Shown here piece by piece: positions 1 to 12,114 of a stretch of DNA of 64,000 bases. Origin of the DNA: Phorcus lineatus (Eukaryota; Mollusca; Gastropoda; Trochida; Trochidae). The notes beneath the pieces were generated by a model. That model saw only the letters and a list, made by a program, of their open reading frames with translations, was not told the origin of the DNA and did not search any database. The first letter of the stretch is position 1; each line of letters begins with the position of its first letter. A program made the translations under genes and the position numbers. The stretch lies in the NCBI GenBank assembly GCA_921293015.1, contig OV121084.1, forward strand, positions 18,852,960 through 18,916,959. Reading direction: 5' to 3'.

Positions 1-1507
1 ATTGTCAAGGACTTTTGAATCTTATTCATGAAGTTTTAATTGAGAGATCAAACGCCATCTTTATTTGTAAGTCATTCTTTATTGAGCCCACTTGTTGATA
101 TTGTAACTTTTCTGTACTAAAATTAGGTAGTAATGACTTTCAATACCAAGATGACATTTCTGTGAAGACTGTAAATATTCTCTTATTGATTTATTAAGTA
201 TTTAAGTACATGTAAGTTAACGTCAGTTACTCTCTTATTTTCTATACAGGAGTTTACAACTTGTAATTTTATAATATCTCGTCTGTAGAAAATTACATAT
301 CATAAATACTAGCATTGATCAAAATTACTTGTTTGATTATTATGTAAGTAACTTAATGTATTGTACACATTAATTTTGAGCGGAATAACAACTCCCTGAT
401 CTTTTACCACCTTTTATTGAACCGATTGTGAACAATACATTAAAATGTTGCAAAACAAATTCCGAGGACATTTAGAAAATACTGAATATATATGTATATT
501 ATTCAAATACTGACAAAAATCTGTCAGGGACAAATGCGATTTTTCAAAAACAATACTGACACTTCAACGGTCGTTAACCTGTGTTTTCAATCCGTCCAAA
601 ATTGATTTTACGAGAATACGCAATACTAACACCAAATCAACAGTTCCCGGGAGCCCCGGGTATTCCAAACCAATCTTACAATACGTCTCCCTGTGCAATT
701 AACTACAGCATAAAGTCCTTGGGTAAACATGTTAAGAATACTGCACTTTACAGAGGTGACATTGCATCTACATATATCACATAGAATAGTTGTTTAGATA
801 GTTGATATTGAACCCAGTATAGGTCTTTGCAAACAGCATTTGATACTAATGAGATGGTAACATGTCACACACTTTCCATTGGATAAGGAGACTGAAACGC
901 TTAAGCACATAATTGTATTGCCATGCTAAATAAAAGTAATATAAAACCAGATATTCCCACTGAAGATCAAATTGTCGCATAAATCCAACGACGACAAGAT
1001 TGCATGAGTGTATATGTGTTGATTTCAGTAGAATATCTCCTTGTATGAAATATCGTGTTAAATTAGCGTATTCATTCTGATAGACGCTGACTTTGTACAC
1101 GAGGCTCTTGTTTAACATGTGAATGCCAGATTCAGCATATGAAGAAAATGTGTTGGTAAATAAACATTTATTTTCTCTGAAATACTGTAGTCGACAGAGA
1201 ATTCTATCCGTATTGTTGACTTTAAAGTAAAGATGTTTTATACTTTACTAAGGCTTTACTATTATTCTTATTCTTCAACATGTCTTTCAATGAAAATCTT
1301 AAATAAACAAATTTACTTTTCAACATGCAGTGGTTTTTTAAAATCTTTGTTTGCTGAAAGTGTCTTTCTTTACATTTGAAAGTGTCCAGAGATACCGTTA
1401 GCTTCATCAGCTGAATGATATTAAAGGAAAACACTTCTGTATTTTAATCATTTGGAGAGGCGCTTAAAAATAGTTCCATAGGTTTCAATATGATCATCTC
1501 AATAACG

Positions 1508-1510
<3 letters not shown>
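1..1510. other. AT-rich intergenic stretch, nothing recognised
   Basis: The open frames here are short, AT-rich and lack any recognisable protein motif or convincing splice-site pair. I see no RNA gene or clear repeat in this stretch. Confidence 0.6.

Positions 1511-1544
<34 letters not shown>
1511..1544. repeat. (TA)n microsatellite
   Basis: About 17 perfect TA dinucleotides are seen directly. A short GA run follows near 1588-1600. Confidence 0.95.
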
Positions 1545-1547
<3 letters not shown>

Positions 1548-1794
1548 AATAATTCTCAACGGGAGCTCTTATTAGGTTTTCTCGTCAAAGAGAGAGAGAG
1601 GTTTTTTCACGAATGTAAGACTCTAGGATATAAAACAATAATGCTCTAACTCAAGTACAGAAGAAGTATGTAACAGTACTGTATATCGTATACATAATCT
1701 ATCCGGGATTACTTCGCCCCTTAAACTTTACATTGAAAAATATTAATAATAAGGATATAATAAATTGCGCTAATTCACGTCACTAAGGGATATG

Positions 1795-1965
1795 CTCTAA
1801 GCGCATTGTGCATTATTACCCTGCTCTAACCAAAGCTGCCGGTTACAGCGCTCAAGGTCACCTCCTTGTCACTCTCTACACCAGGTACCCATTAGTACTG
1901 CTGGGTGAACAGAGGCACAATTTCAATAAAGTACGTTATACCTTGCCTGAGAAAACACCACAAGT
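1795..1965 (-). repeat. SINE fragment (body and 3' part)
   Basis: Read on the - strand, the segment contains a GGCAC...TGTTCACCCAG block, then AATGGGTACCTGG, and ends in an AGCGC-rich stretch. This resembles the body of a tRNA-headed SINE family widespread in invertebrates. The element at 61356-61650 has a related block (GGCAAGGCACTTCAT...CCACCCAG). No tRNA head with intact A and B boxes is visible next to this copy. Family assignment is from memory. Confidence 0.45.
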
Positions 1966-2649
1966 TTTTCACTTGTGCTTCAGTGAGGGGTAGGGAATTA
2001 TCCTTCAAACTCTCAGATGATACAGCAATTATCGGGTAACCCACCCATTCGGCAAGCCACGCCAGTTATTGCTGAACTTCACTGATAGCAGTCATCTGAG
2101 CTACGTACAGGACCAAGTGACACCACCTGAAGAGAAGTTGACAAGTTCTGCTCCGTTAAAAAAATGGGTTATTGATACAGTTTAGATTCTAATCGTTACC
2201 AAAACAATATAAAAGAAAATAACATAGTAAGCCTTGCATTTAAAACAATTTATCATTAACTTGCTGTTAGTCTTAGGGAAATCGTTCAGATACATGTGTT
2301 CATATACGGCTCCTATATGCTCAATGAAACGCTGGAGCAAGAAGTGACCTGCTAAGCGTTGCATTATTGTTGAAAATTATTTCATAGACCAACTTATAAT
2401 CAGTGAAAAATCGTTACTGTTTGAACTTACCTCTCCAAATCCTCATAAAAACTCGCTCGTGAAAGAAAGCCTACGGAGTACATATTTTAAAAAATAATCG
2501 AATATACGAATTTTTATATTTAGATTTCCTTACATGATAGAACCACTACTCCCAAGTTTTCTGTATGAGAAAAAAAGCATGACTTGAAGTCCACGGAATT
2601 GGCCCTCCGATAATGTTTTTCTTAAGTTCCTATACTCATCCTTGTGATA

Positions 2650-3290
2650 CGAGCGCTTCTAGGACTTCCGACAAATTCTCTTCAGCGAAAAATTATAGCA
2701 ACACAAACTATCCGCGAAATTTCAGCCAATGAAAACACTGCATACATAGGTAGCTTTTTTTACCGAGGCCTTTGAGAAGATAATAATAACGACATTTATA
2801 TAGCGCACATCAGGGGCATGCTGTATGCGCTATAAAGATTTTTTTTTAAATGTTTCAATATCTTCTAAAAAGATAAGTAAGATTTCTTTTAAAGATATCT
2901 GGAAACGGAAAGTGTCTCAGATCATAGGAAGAGAATTCCATATATCAGTGAATGCATTCTGAAAAATTCTGGCACCAAACGACACAGAGAGAATGAGCTG
3001 ATCACCAGAGCGTAGAGTTTTTGTATGAAATTGTAGACAGATGTTAAGTTTTCAATGTATGGCGGAAAAGTATTATGGGCGGATTTGTAGGTCACCAAGT
3101 TCACTTTCCAGAAGTAAAAGGAAATAGCTTGGGCTTTTCGAATAACAATCTTTGAAGCGGCATGGCTGATTGCAAATCTTCATTTGATTACATGAAATCA
3201 GACTTTTTCGTTTCTTGACCGGGAAACGATAATAATTAGGACCGAGACTAGTACGGGACTTAACGACGGAGCTACCTCTGTGGTGAGAGA
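2650..3290. repeat. Degenerate MITE-like copy related to 31933-32359
   Basis: The stretch near 2726-2745 (ATTTCAGCCAATGAAAACAC) is also found near 32052-32071, and the end near 3271-3285 (GAGCTACCTCTGTGG...GAGA) matches the right end of that element. A segment around 2780-2845, with ATTTATATAGCGCACAT and a mirrored ATGCGCTATA, looks like a separate short insertion or SINE/LINE tail. Edges are approximate. Confidence 0.4.
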
Positions 3291-3879
3291 ACGATCGCAG
3301 TCCTTCGTAGTATGTCTATGATCACTAAGTTATAAGAGTAACACATTTAACTTATTGATTGTTTACTATATCTAAAATCATAAGATTTGCTCATGAAATT
3401 ATGTAGGTTAAAATCTTGTTAGGGTTTGTGGAGTAGTAAAACAGATATTAGGTTACGTTGAAGTACTTTAAGTTTTATGTTGAAAAGTCCTCGTATCAAA
3501 TGATAAACGAGGCTGTGTGGCAATAAACTTGATTTATACAGGATCTCCGGTCACACAATACAAACACAGGATAAAGAGATTTACCTTACTATCTTATGTT
3601 GTCAGTCCAATGGAAAAGGTTGCCAACCTTAATATGAGAATTAAAGCCACCTCTATATCCAAATTTGAAACATTAAATAGATAATTCTATGAACTCATAA
3701 ATATAAAGCAGAAAAATCGTAGGAGGAAGTAATACGTAAGAAGAAATCCCTGTAGGAGGAAATCGGCGTTTTATTCTTTTAATAATCATTTGAATATGTT
3801 GTCTGTACACCTGACGACACCTAATTATAAATATTTATCAATTTAGATATATAAGATAGGAGTGATCGTGTTTCTTAAC

Positions 3880-4200
3880 GTACAGAGATACAAGAGAGAC
3901 GGGAGATAGGAGTGTAAGAAGAAGTGGAATGATAGAGATACTTGAAACAGAGATGACTGGCAGAGAAAGAGGTGACAAGAGAAGAGTGAGAGAAAGAATA
4001 GTTACAAGAGAGGGAGAATGATAGAGAGAGGGAGAGAGTTAAATCAAGAAGGGGGATACAATTGGCGGAGATATAGAGTGAGAGGAGAGTGAGAGATAGC
4101 TTACTAAGAGAGAAGTGAAAGTTAGAGGTGAAATAGGCATGATATTGGGGTGACAAAGACAGGTGACAGAAAGAGGAGTAACAGAGAGAGGGTACTGAAA
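3880..4200. repeat. GA-rich (purine) low-complexity tract
   Basis: A long run of GAGA, GAGAG and GGAGA variants occupies the + strand. The 133-residue open frame on the - strand here is a by-product of the CT-rich complement (Ser/Leu/Phe-rich). Confidence 0.85.
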
Positions 4201-4203
4201 GAT

Positions 4204-4966
4204 ATGGAAGGGGATGTGTGCCAAAAATGAAATCATGTAAACTCTTAATTCGCAAGTTGTAACATGTCGTTCTCAACCATGCAATTCTCGAAAAGACAAG
4301 TCCAAGTATGCAAACCTAACTTTTCAATCCTGTAAAACTCAACTTGCTGTTCTCAACTTTACAAAGTTCAAATGTAATTCTAGAAATGTCAAAGTCGAAA
4401 CTCATTTTTGTATTTCAAATAAGAGGGATATACACATTTAGCAATGCTACAAGTTACGTTTTACAAATGGTAAATAAAAATGAAGAGTTGTAAAATCAGC
4501 CTTACGAAACAGACTCGTTGTTGTCAAATACCGATCATCCTCGGAAATCATCGTCAGTCCACTTCCAAATATGGTCAATGCGAAATCGTGTACAGATGTA
4601 TTTCGGAACATTGCAATCATAACCGTGCAACTCATGTAAAACTCGAAATGCAAAAGTCTGTTTCGTAGGCTGATTTTACAACTCTTCATTTTTTATTTAC
4701 CATTTGTAAAACGTAACTTGTAGCATTGCTAAATGTATATATCCCTCTTATTTGAAACAAAAAAATTAGTTTCGACTTTGACATTTCTAGAATTACATTT
4801 GAACTTTGTAAAGTTGAGAACAGCAAGTTGAGTTTTACAGGATTGAAATGTTAGGTCTACATACTTGGACTTCTCTTTTCGAGAATTGCATGGTTGAGAA
4901 CGACATGTTACAACTTGCGAATTAAGAGTTTACATGATTTCATTTTTGGCACACATCCCCTTCCAT
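4204..4966. mobile_element. Foldback element: 311-bp inverted repeat around a 141-bp loop
   Basis: The left arm (4204-4514) and right arm (4656-4966) are reverse complements over their whole 311-nt length, with only scattered substitutions and a few single-base indels. The arms begin ATGGAAGGGGATGTGTGCC and end at GTCTGTTTCG next to the 4515-4655 loop. No coding capacity is apparent. The flanks resemble each other as direct repeats (GATATTG...GACAAA...AGAGGAGTAA on both sides), which may reflect the neighbouring purine tract. It is most likely a non-autonomous foldback/MITE-type element; transcription would give a long hairpin RNA. Confidence 0.85.
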
Positions 4967-6169
4967 AGAAAGAGACGTGATATTGTGACAGTGACAAACA
5001 GAGGAGTAAGAAAACGAAGTATTTGATGAATGTATTTTCACGTATGTAAGCACAACTAAAATAATTTTGATTAATATGTTAATGCTATTGTGGGACGGGA
5101 GTGCAAAATACAAAAATGTTAAAGCGATTGAGTTTGCATTTTGACCGGTTTGTCGTCAAAGACTTTGTCAAACTCTTGTATTTCAGAACATGTTTAAGCT
5201 TTAACAATAAACATTTGATATTAAGAACATCTTAGTGCCGCAACTTGTAAATATTATTACCTGACTTGTGTGTTAAAGTAAAAGCCAAAACCTCCAAAAA
5301 AAAATCTATATAACAAATCGTTTCTGATAAGTTCAGTGTGTGTAGATAAGGGTACAACAATAGACCTGGTACATTTGCTGACAATAATGTATTATGACAC
5401 TTAAATGAGATCAGGTCTTTCAACGGGGACATTATCACGAGGTAAAATCACATTAAATGTTCAACTCTTATGAAGTTTTATCTATCGAACAGTTATATTA
5501 ATCGTTACATGTTTATGAGAGTTCGAATTTGAAAAACCTCTCAATACAAATGTTGATCTAAGGGCCTATTAAGTTTTTTTTAAATTGTAAAATTAAAGAT
5601 AAGAACTTCGATTCATTCCTGTTCATGACTATTGTTTGCTCGAGGTGGAAGGTAAGAGTTTTGATTTCTGTGTAGGATAGAATTGTTTTGAAACGAAAAT
5701 TTAAAGAGAGGTTATATAGTGGTTCAGTTGAGAAATCTTTTTATTTTTCTGGATATTCAATTTATCACAGTTTTAATTTCGAATAATTTCAATGAAAATC
5801 TTATTGAAAATCATTTTATTCGACCGTGGAAGGTTCATGTAATTGGCAAAAGTTTTCTACAGAACTACCTTTCTAGATATTTACAACATGTATCGTACAA
5901 CAATATACATCATAAGACTGGCAGTCTATTTAGATATTTACATGAAAAATAAATATATTAACATCTGCAATAATTTTAATTTGGAAATTCTTTTATTGGG
6001 ACCTGCATTCATCATAATTTCGGCATTTGAGGCATGAAGTTGCAAGTTTTGCGAGATGATTTACACCTCACGATCTACCCTGGCAATTTAGCATTTCTGC
6101 AACATTATATCATTACACTGAAGAGAATCCGTTAGTCGTCTAAATGTGACTATATTTCCATTTACAAAG
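4967..6169. other. Intergenic DNA upstream of the large gene
   Basis: No gene, RNA or clear repeat is supported here. The open frames around 5719-6037 are AT-rich and lack motifs. The promoter and any 5' non-coding exon of the large gene probably lie in this interval, but I could not identify a core promoter. Confidence 0.5.
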
Positions 6170-6201
6170 ATTTATTTCCAGAATGTTATAAAAGGAAGGC
6201 G
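6170..6201 (+). promoter_or_regulatory. Probable splice acceptor before the first coding exon
   Basis: A pyrimidine-rich TTTATTTCCAG ends at 6181, 20 nt before the first ATG. It suggests a 5' non-coding exon further upstream. TTATAAAAGG at 6187-6196 looks like a TATA box but is too close to the ATG to be the sole promoter, so a spliced leader exon is the better reading. Confidence 0.45.
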
Positions 6202-9200
6202 ATGATGCTACTAAAAGTACTAACTCTTGGAGTTTTATTTGTCTCCACGAGGACTTGGGATTACCATTTCACTGGGGGTGCCATCAGTTTCAAATTCATT
6301 GACACATCAACAAACATGTTCAAGGTAAACCTCAAAACCTCAAGGGAATGTGCTCAAAATTTTCTAGAGTTTTGATTCAGTTGACTGGTCACCGTTGGTA
6401 TGGATTTTGTGAGGTTGTTTTGCTTTTAATGGTAACAATATGCCACAATGCAAGGGCAATAATATGGTTGCACAAATACCATATTAACCTTTTAACGGGT
6501 GCTTGTTGTTCTGCTTTTTTGTTTCGAATGCCATTGTTTTGTTAAAAGGTTAAATATTATAGATATACCAAAGTTCCTTTTTGTGATAAATCTATTGTAA
6601 TGCAACATTTTGGTAAAATATTTTCTCCTTACGATAAAGTAACACAAAATTCATGGTTCGCTATTTCAGCTTAAACTTACCGTTATCACTGGCTGGAAAC
6701 TAGAACAAGGTCCGTGTGGGTCCGGATGTACGTTGCAAGATGTTGGACGATCAACGCGAGATTCAAGAAATCAAGTGACAACAAAGAATGGCAAATACTA
6801 CTTTGGAAATTGGACAGGTGAAACCAAACACTCTCATCAGAATGCCATTTATCAAAATCTTTTGAATCAATTTTCATCAAATATGTCCGGAGTTGTTGCT
6901 GCAGTGAACAAACCTATGGAGTGGGAACAGGAAGTAGCAGAAATCATAACAGAGATTGATCCGATCTCGACCTACATGGACATAAGGTATGATCAAAACA
7001 TAATGGTGCTATATGTCCAAACCCCAAAGCAGTATTCGCTCCATAAGGCTACGCGCGGATATATAACTGGCAACTCTCATATACGCTCATAAGTTATACA
7101 ACTTTCATATACCTAATCCATTTTAAACTTTATTGTGTTCAGTACAAATTAGTTTGTCAATATATAATCACCCAAAAAAGAAACGCACGGGCGAAATGCA
7201 AATTTAAGAAAGGTTAGTTTTAAAGACATTCAATCGATTAAATATGTTTGTGTTCTAATGACAATGAATATATGAATGTATATGCAGTAATCAAATCACT
7301 AAAACACACCATGTCCATGTACATGAACCCTTGACGCCATTGTCCTCTAAAATATCAAAACATAACATAAAATAGGAAATGACCACGGTTTTTTATTAAG
7401 TATTCCCCAAAATCAGCAATGGAAACACATTGTATCGTCGTGTAACTATTTCAGATTTTATGCGAGAACAAGAACAACAGATATTCATTTTATATTGTGA
7501 TCAAAATAAGAAAATACCGCCAATAAAAATTTACAGATCTAAAAATTCGTCCTTTAATCTTGAAGACAGGGACGTAGCCCAGTGAATAGAGCGCCCGCTT
7601 GTCACACGGGACGCAGGGGTTCGATTCCCAGTCGCGTCTTACCAAAAGACGTTAAAAGGTCGGAGATGTTGTTTCATTGCTTGACGTTCAGTAATATATT
7701 AGGGTAGAACATCGTTTGAATTAAAGCTGCACGGTCGTTGCCGGTTGCTGAGAGCACCAAAAAAAATGTTCAATGTACAGTCACATCAATAAAGTGACAT
7801 TTCCATTGAATCATTAATTATTGAAACAAAATGTGTATACATATATATAGTAGCGCGTGTCCATTATATATAAACATCTAAATTTTGAGGAAATACATAA
7901 ACATGTTTTATGTGTGTACAGGTAGCATAACACCCAATAGGGGAATTTAATAACTTACGGAATTTAGTTCTTATGTAATAAAACGTTTTCACTTTACATA
8001 CTACTTATAGTATATTTTACTCGACAGATTTTGTGAAAGGCTTTGCGCCTAAACTTCGATAATAATAAGAACATAATAACCTTGACGTTAGTAATGACCT
8101 TTGACGTTTCATTATTCTACCGGAAAATCTCATTGGAATCAGCTCTAAACTTGTCCCGCGTACTTCGCTGCGTTTCTTGGTGTCAGACGGCCTTGACCAT
8201 GACCTTTTACCTTCAATTAATGCAACCAATCACAGATTGCGTAAAAGTTTGAAATGAGGGACGCTCTGAAACTTTTTGCCAAGTTTTGAATAAATTGCAT
8301 TAAAATTAACACCATTGTTGTTGTAACGGAGATCGTATCATATTGAGTTGTATGATCAGCCTAGGGTGTCTTCCATTTTCGGTCGATAATCCAGGGGGGT
8401 GGGGGGAGGGGGTGGGAGAGGGATGAATCCTCCACCACTGCACATTTTCTGAGTTTTAAATATGAAGCGGTACGTCATTTATCATTATTTTATGGCAAAT
8501 GTTTCTGTTAATGCTTAAGTTGATTTATACATCTGGCCCCATTCAGAGAAATTCTTACTTTGAAATTCAAAAATATAAAAGAATTCATAAAGATCCTTTG
8601 CCAAAATGAGAAAAAGAACAACCTAAACTGGCACTGTTTTTATGTTGGTACGGTGAATAAGGTACCCACTGTCAGTCCCCTTTGAAATTTAAGCAAACAC
8701 TACATACCCTATCCTTTAAACATTATGCACTTATTTACTATTTTTTGTTATCGCTGTCAGTTTGAATTATTCCAATAGTTTTTATAAGTATTCAAATACA
8801 AAGATTAATGTTAACAAAAAAATATATTTCAGCTTGAAAGGAAAATATTGGCGACGCTATGATTATAATTCCATACCAGGAAAAGGTATCAAGTACTACT
8901 TGCAGGTCAAAATCTGGCCGGGTATAAGAAGTGACACTGGGCAACCCAACAACAGTCCAGTTGCGATGTTCAAACCAGTGTACAAGTAAGAACAACCTTC
9001 AGTTTAGCTGTCATTATAAACGTTAAGACAGTAAATGATAATGTAAGAAATGAAATTTAATAATTGAAGCCGTGTACGTCAAAATTAGAAGTACATGTAT
9101 TGTGTAGAAATGTAAAATATGTTGAACATGGTATCCTATTATCATTGCTATAAATCTTAGGAAAGGCAAATTTAAAATAATATGAAATACAGCAGATTTT

Positions 9201-12114
9201 CATGAATTTAACTTTCATGTTTCTAACGCAAACGATGTGTGGGAGAATACGCTTACTTCTTTGTCTGATTAATGAGATATTAACTCGGAAACAGATTTAC
9301 AGATGTTCACAATGACTAAGTTGTCTTGTACATAATATTGATTAAATGTCTAAATGACCTTCGATTGCTTGTTACATATCACAAATGGCTAAAGCATTAA
9401 AATTTTAACACTTGTCATGAATAAAAGGAAAATTATCTATTTCAAATTCTTAGCGAGAATATTGAAATTTGACTAATCAAGTATGCCATATTCGGATTCT
9501 TTTTAATCAGGTTTCTTCTGAATTCGGTGTCCTTGATAACCTTTTCAACAGTGGATTATGACAACGACAACGTGTTTTGTTATGAAGCAGGATTTGTTGC
9601 ACTGGGGGAACTGAAAATAATGCCTAATGTTACAATACACCAGGTAAAGACAACCGTAACTAGGACTGTCGAGGCAGTACTTAGGTCTTCAAGACTTCCT
9701 CTTTGACCTCCACACAGTGTTTTACCTTCACATGCTTTTTTAAGCTAGTGGTAAATTGTAACTTATTCATGTGACCAAATCTCATAACCACACTGTGATT
9801 ATTGCAAAAAAGAAGTTGTTAATGCGAAAAAACTATGCTAGTTATGAATTCGTTATATTTTACTTTTTTGTTTGTACTGTTACGACGCGTCATTCAAAAC
9901 AAGTTTCAAGTCTCTAGTTGCATTTTGAAAAATTACCCCATGTTAAGTTTTATCAAAAGATGTTTCCAGATTTTGATCCTTGATTGTGAATCGATCGATG
10001 TTTTAACAGTTTCGTCAAGTCCAGATAAAGGTCTTACATTTCTCAAAAAAGGTGCAATTGTGAGTCTAAAATTTTTAGTTCTCTCTTTGAACATGCTTAC
10101 ATGTCGGCGATTTCAAAATTTTGGTCAACTTTGAAAGGTCACATCAACAAAAGGATTAACGTTGAGACATTCTCTTGCTGGAATTCATAACTACAATGCT
10201 TCAGCTACATTAAGTATGAATTTCAGCTCTCCACTGCAAGTATCTTCAGAGAAGAAGATTCTCAAAGGTGCATGGGGTCCGGAAATTTGAAAAAAATATA
10301 AAAAAGCGATATTGCGGCGAAACAATGCATGCTACGCATTCGGCATGATTTACTTTTTTGCTCCTAATGTAATTGCCTAACTGTTAAATCAGGTCAGGTC
10401 TCTAGGTGCATTTTAAAAAAATAATTCCCATGTTTATTTTCGAAAATTTAAGTGGGACTGTGCCTTTAACGCATGATCAGATTAAGCCCAAAAGCTTCGC
10501 GTGTCTATTCCTCAGTAAGGGCTATCAGCAAACCAAATTTGGTCGAATTTGAAGCAGCCGTTTTGGCTGTATCAAGTTCAGAAAAAAAGTACAAATTATA
10601 AGAAGAACTTGAAGAAATCGGATAATAACAATAGTTCTTCAAGACTTCAAGACTTCAAGACTTAATACCTAATATAAGACATCTTAATCGTTGTATTTTA
10701 ACTTTCATTTGTGTAGATAACACTCATTTCAACAGACACTTGTTTCTAACTTTATGGTGACATTTTAATCAAGTGAACATCCTACATAGAAAAACATTTT
10801 GATAAAAACAACACATCACACACACAAGCACGTTTTCATGTTGGTTTTATTTGTATGTTGAATGTATTTTGTCTATACGCACTGGTATAGTGAATATGAT
10901 GTCAAATGATTGACTTATGAATTGTGTTGCACAAATAGAGATAAATACTCAAGCAAAGATGTTTTTACAACATGAGTGACTGTAAGCGAGAACGAGGGTA
11001 ATATCACTCAATGGCACGGGTGTTGTAAAAAAAATATGGCATCTCGCAATTGTGTTATATCATCCAAAGCGCCAGAAGGTAAGAATTTCGAGCATCGGGG
11101 TGCTGTTCCACAAAATGGTTGTAGACTTACGATCATTGTAGCCTATTGAATATTCTGTTAACATCACTTAGTTGATTGTAAGTGTTTGTGTTTCCGAACC
11201 CAGAACAGTAAACGGCATCATCTTTGGAGTACTCATTCGTGGCAACGCGTTTGGGTACATCTGTAAATAGTATGTATCAGAAAGCACAGCTAAAATGCCA
11301 ACAATGTGGCGTTATTTTCAAATATGTTTCAAACGCAATAACCGTTATTTTGATGTATGTATCGGTTTCAATACATGGAGATATCACTTGTAACAGAGTT
11401 AACAGTCTCACATATTAAAATTCGAAACTTTTACGAAACTAGATCGAATTTATGTACACCCCTCGCTTTCCCTCGGGTAATAATAACCATTCACACTTGT
11501 TTCGGCATAATCATTTGACACGCTTCCTTGGGTAATAATCTCAATTATGTAATGACTTACTTGCACGTTATTGAATAATATACTCGTGTCTCTGATATCT
11601 TCATAAATCACAGTCAACTGTACTTATTTCAATTGCCGGTAACGATTTAATTCAAAGCGAAGACTTACGCAATTTCCCAGCTAGCTTTTGATTAAGTTAC
11701 ATTTGGACCTACCTACCTCAATTTCCTCAAATGAATAGGTTTTTTCAGCCTCTTCTGTTCAAAAGGTATAAATTGGTTATTTAATATAAAAATTTAACAT
11801 CGTAACCTACGTTGAACATTCATATCATTACAATGTATTGTATATATTCAAACATGCAAATTTATCCCTTAGTCATTTCAAGACGCTTTCATTCATAAGC
11901 AACGGCCGACATGATATTGTTAGACAATATAATGTTCTTGCAGAACTGCAGCATCGAAGTTAAAACTTTTGAGAAGGATGGTTTCAAGGATGGTGGATGG
12001 GGAGCTATTGCTGTCAGGATCAGTGACTACAACACGAAGGATATTACCGTTGGTGGAACCGAGCAGCGTCCAGGGGGGTCGTCAGATAGACAATTGAGTG
12101 ACATTCCTGTTCAG
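6202..12114 (+). CDS. Exons 1-5: signal peptide and N-terminal region
   Basis: Exons: 6202-6324, 6670-6986, 8833-8985, 9511-9643, 11944-12114 (phases 0, 2, 2, 0, 0 at their 3' ends). Exon 1 gives a hydrophobic signal sequence followed by a YHFTGGAISFKF stretch. Exon 2 carries PCGSGC, a likely local disulphide, then a region rich in Asn and Trp. Exon 3 has KGKYWRRYDY and exon 4 VFCYEAGFVALG. I recognise no standard domain. The pattern 'GG-[AST]-I-x-[FW] ... PCGxxCT' is, from memory, seen at the N-terminus of uncharacterised invertebrate surface proteins. The B/C-like strand pattern of the later modules is not obvious here. Confidence 0.8.

Noticed and set aside
3875-4276. 133-residue open frame on the - strand, Ser/Leu-rich
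   Set aside because: It is the complement of the GA-rich tract and runs into the foldback arm; no motif, no exon signals.
4447-4689. Overlapping frames on both strands starting with the same MKSCKISL peptide
   Set aside because: They arise from the two arms of the inverted repeat, not from genes.
6348-6545. 65-residue frame in intron 1
   Set aside because: No motif, lies between two well-supported exons, begins just after a donor site.
7571-7640. Functional tRNA-Asp gene
   Set aside because: Mismatches in acceptor, anticodon and T stems and a SINE body downstream make a SINE head the better reading.
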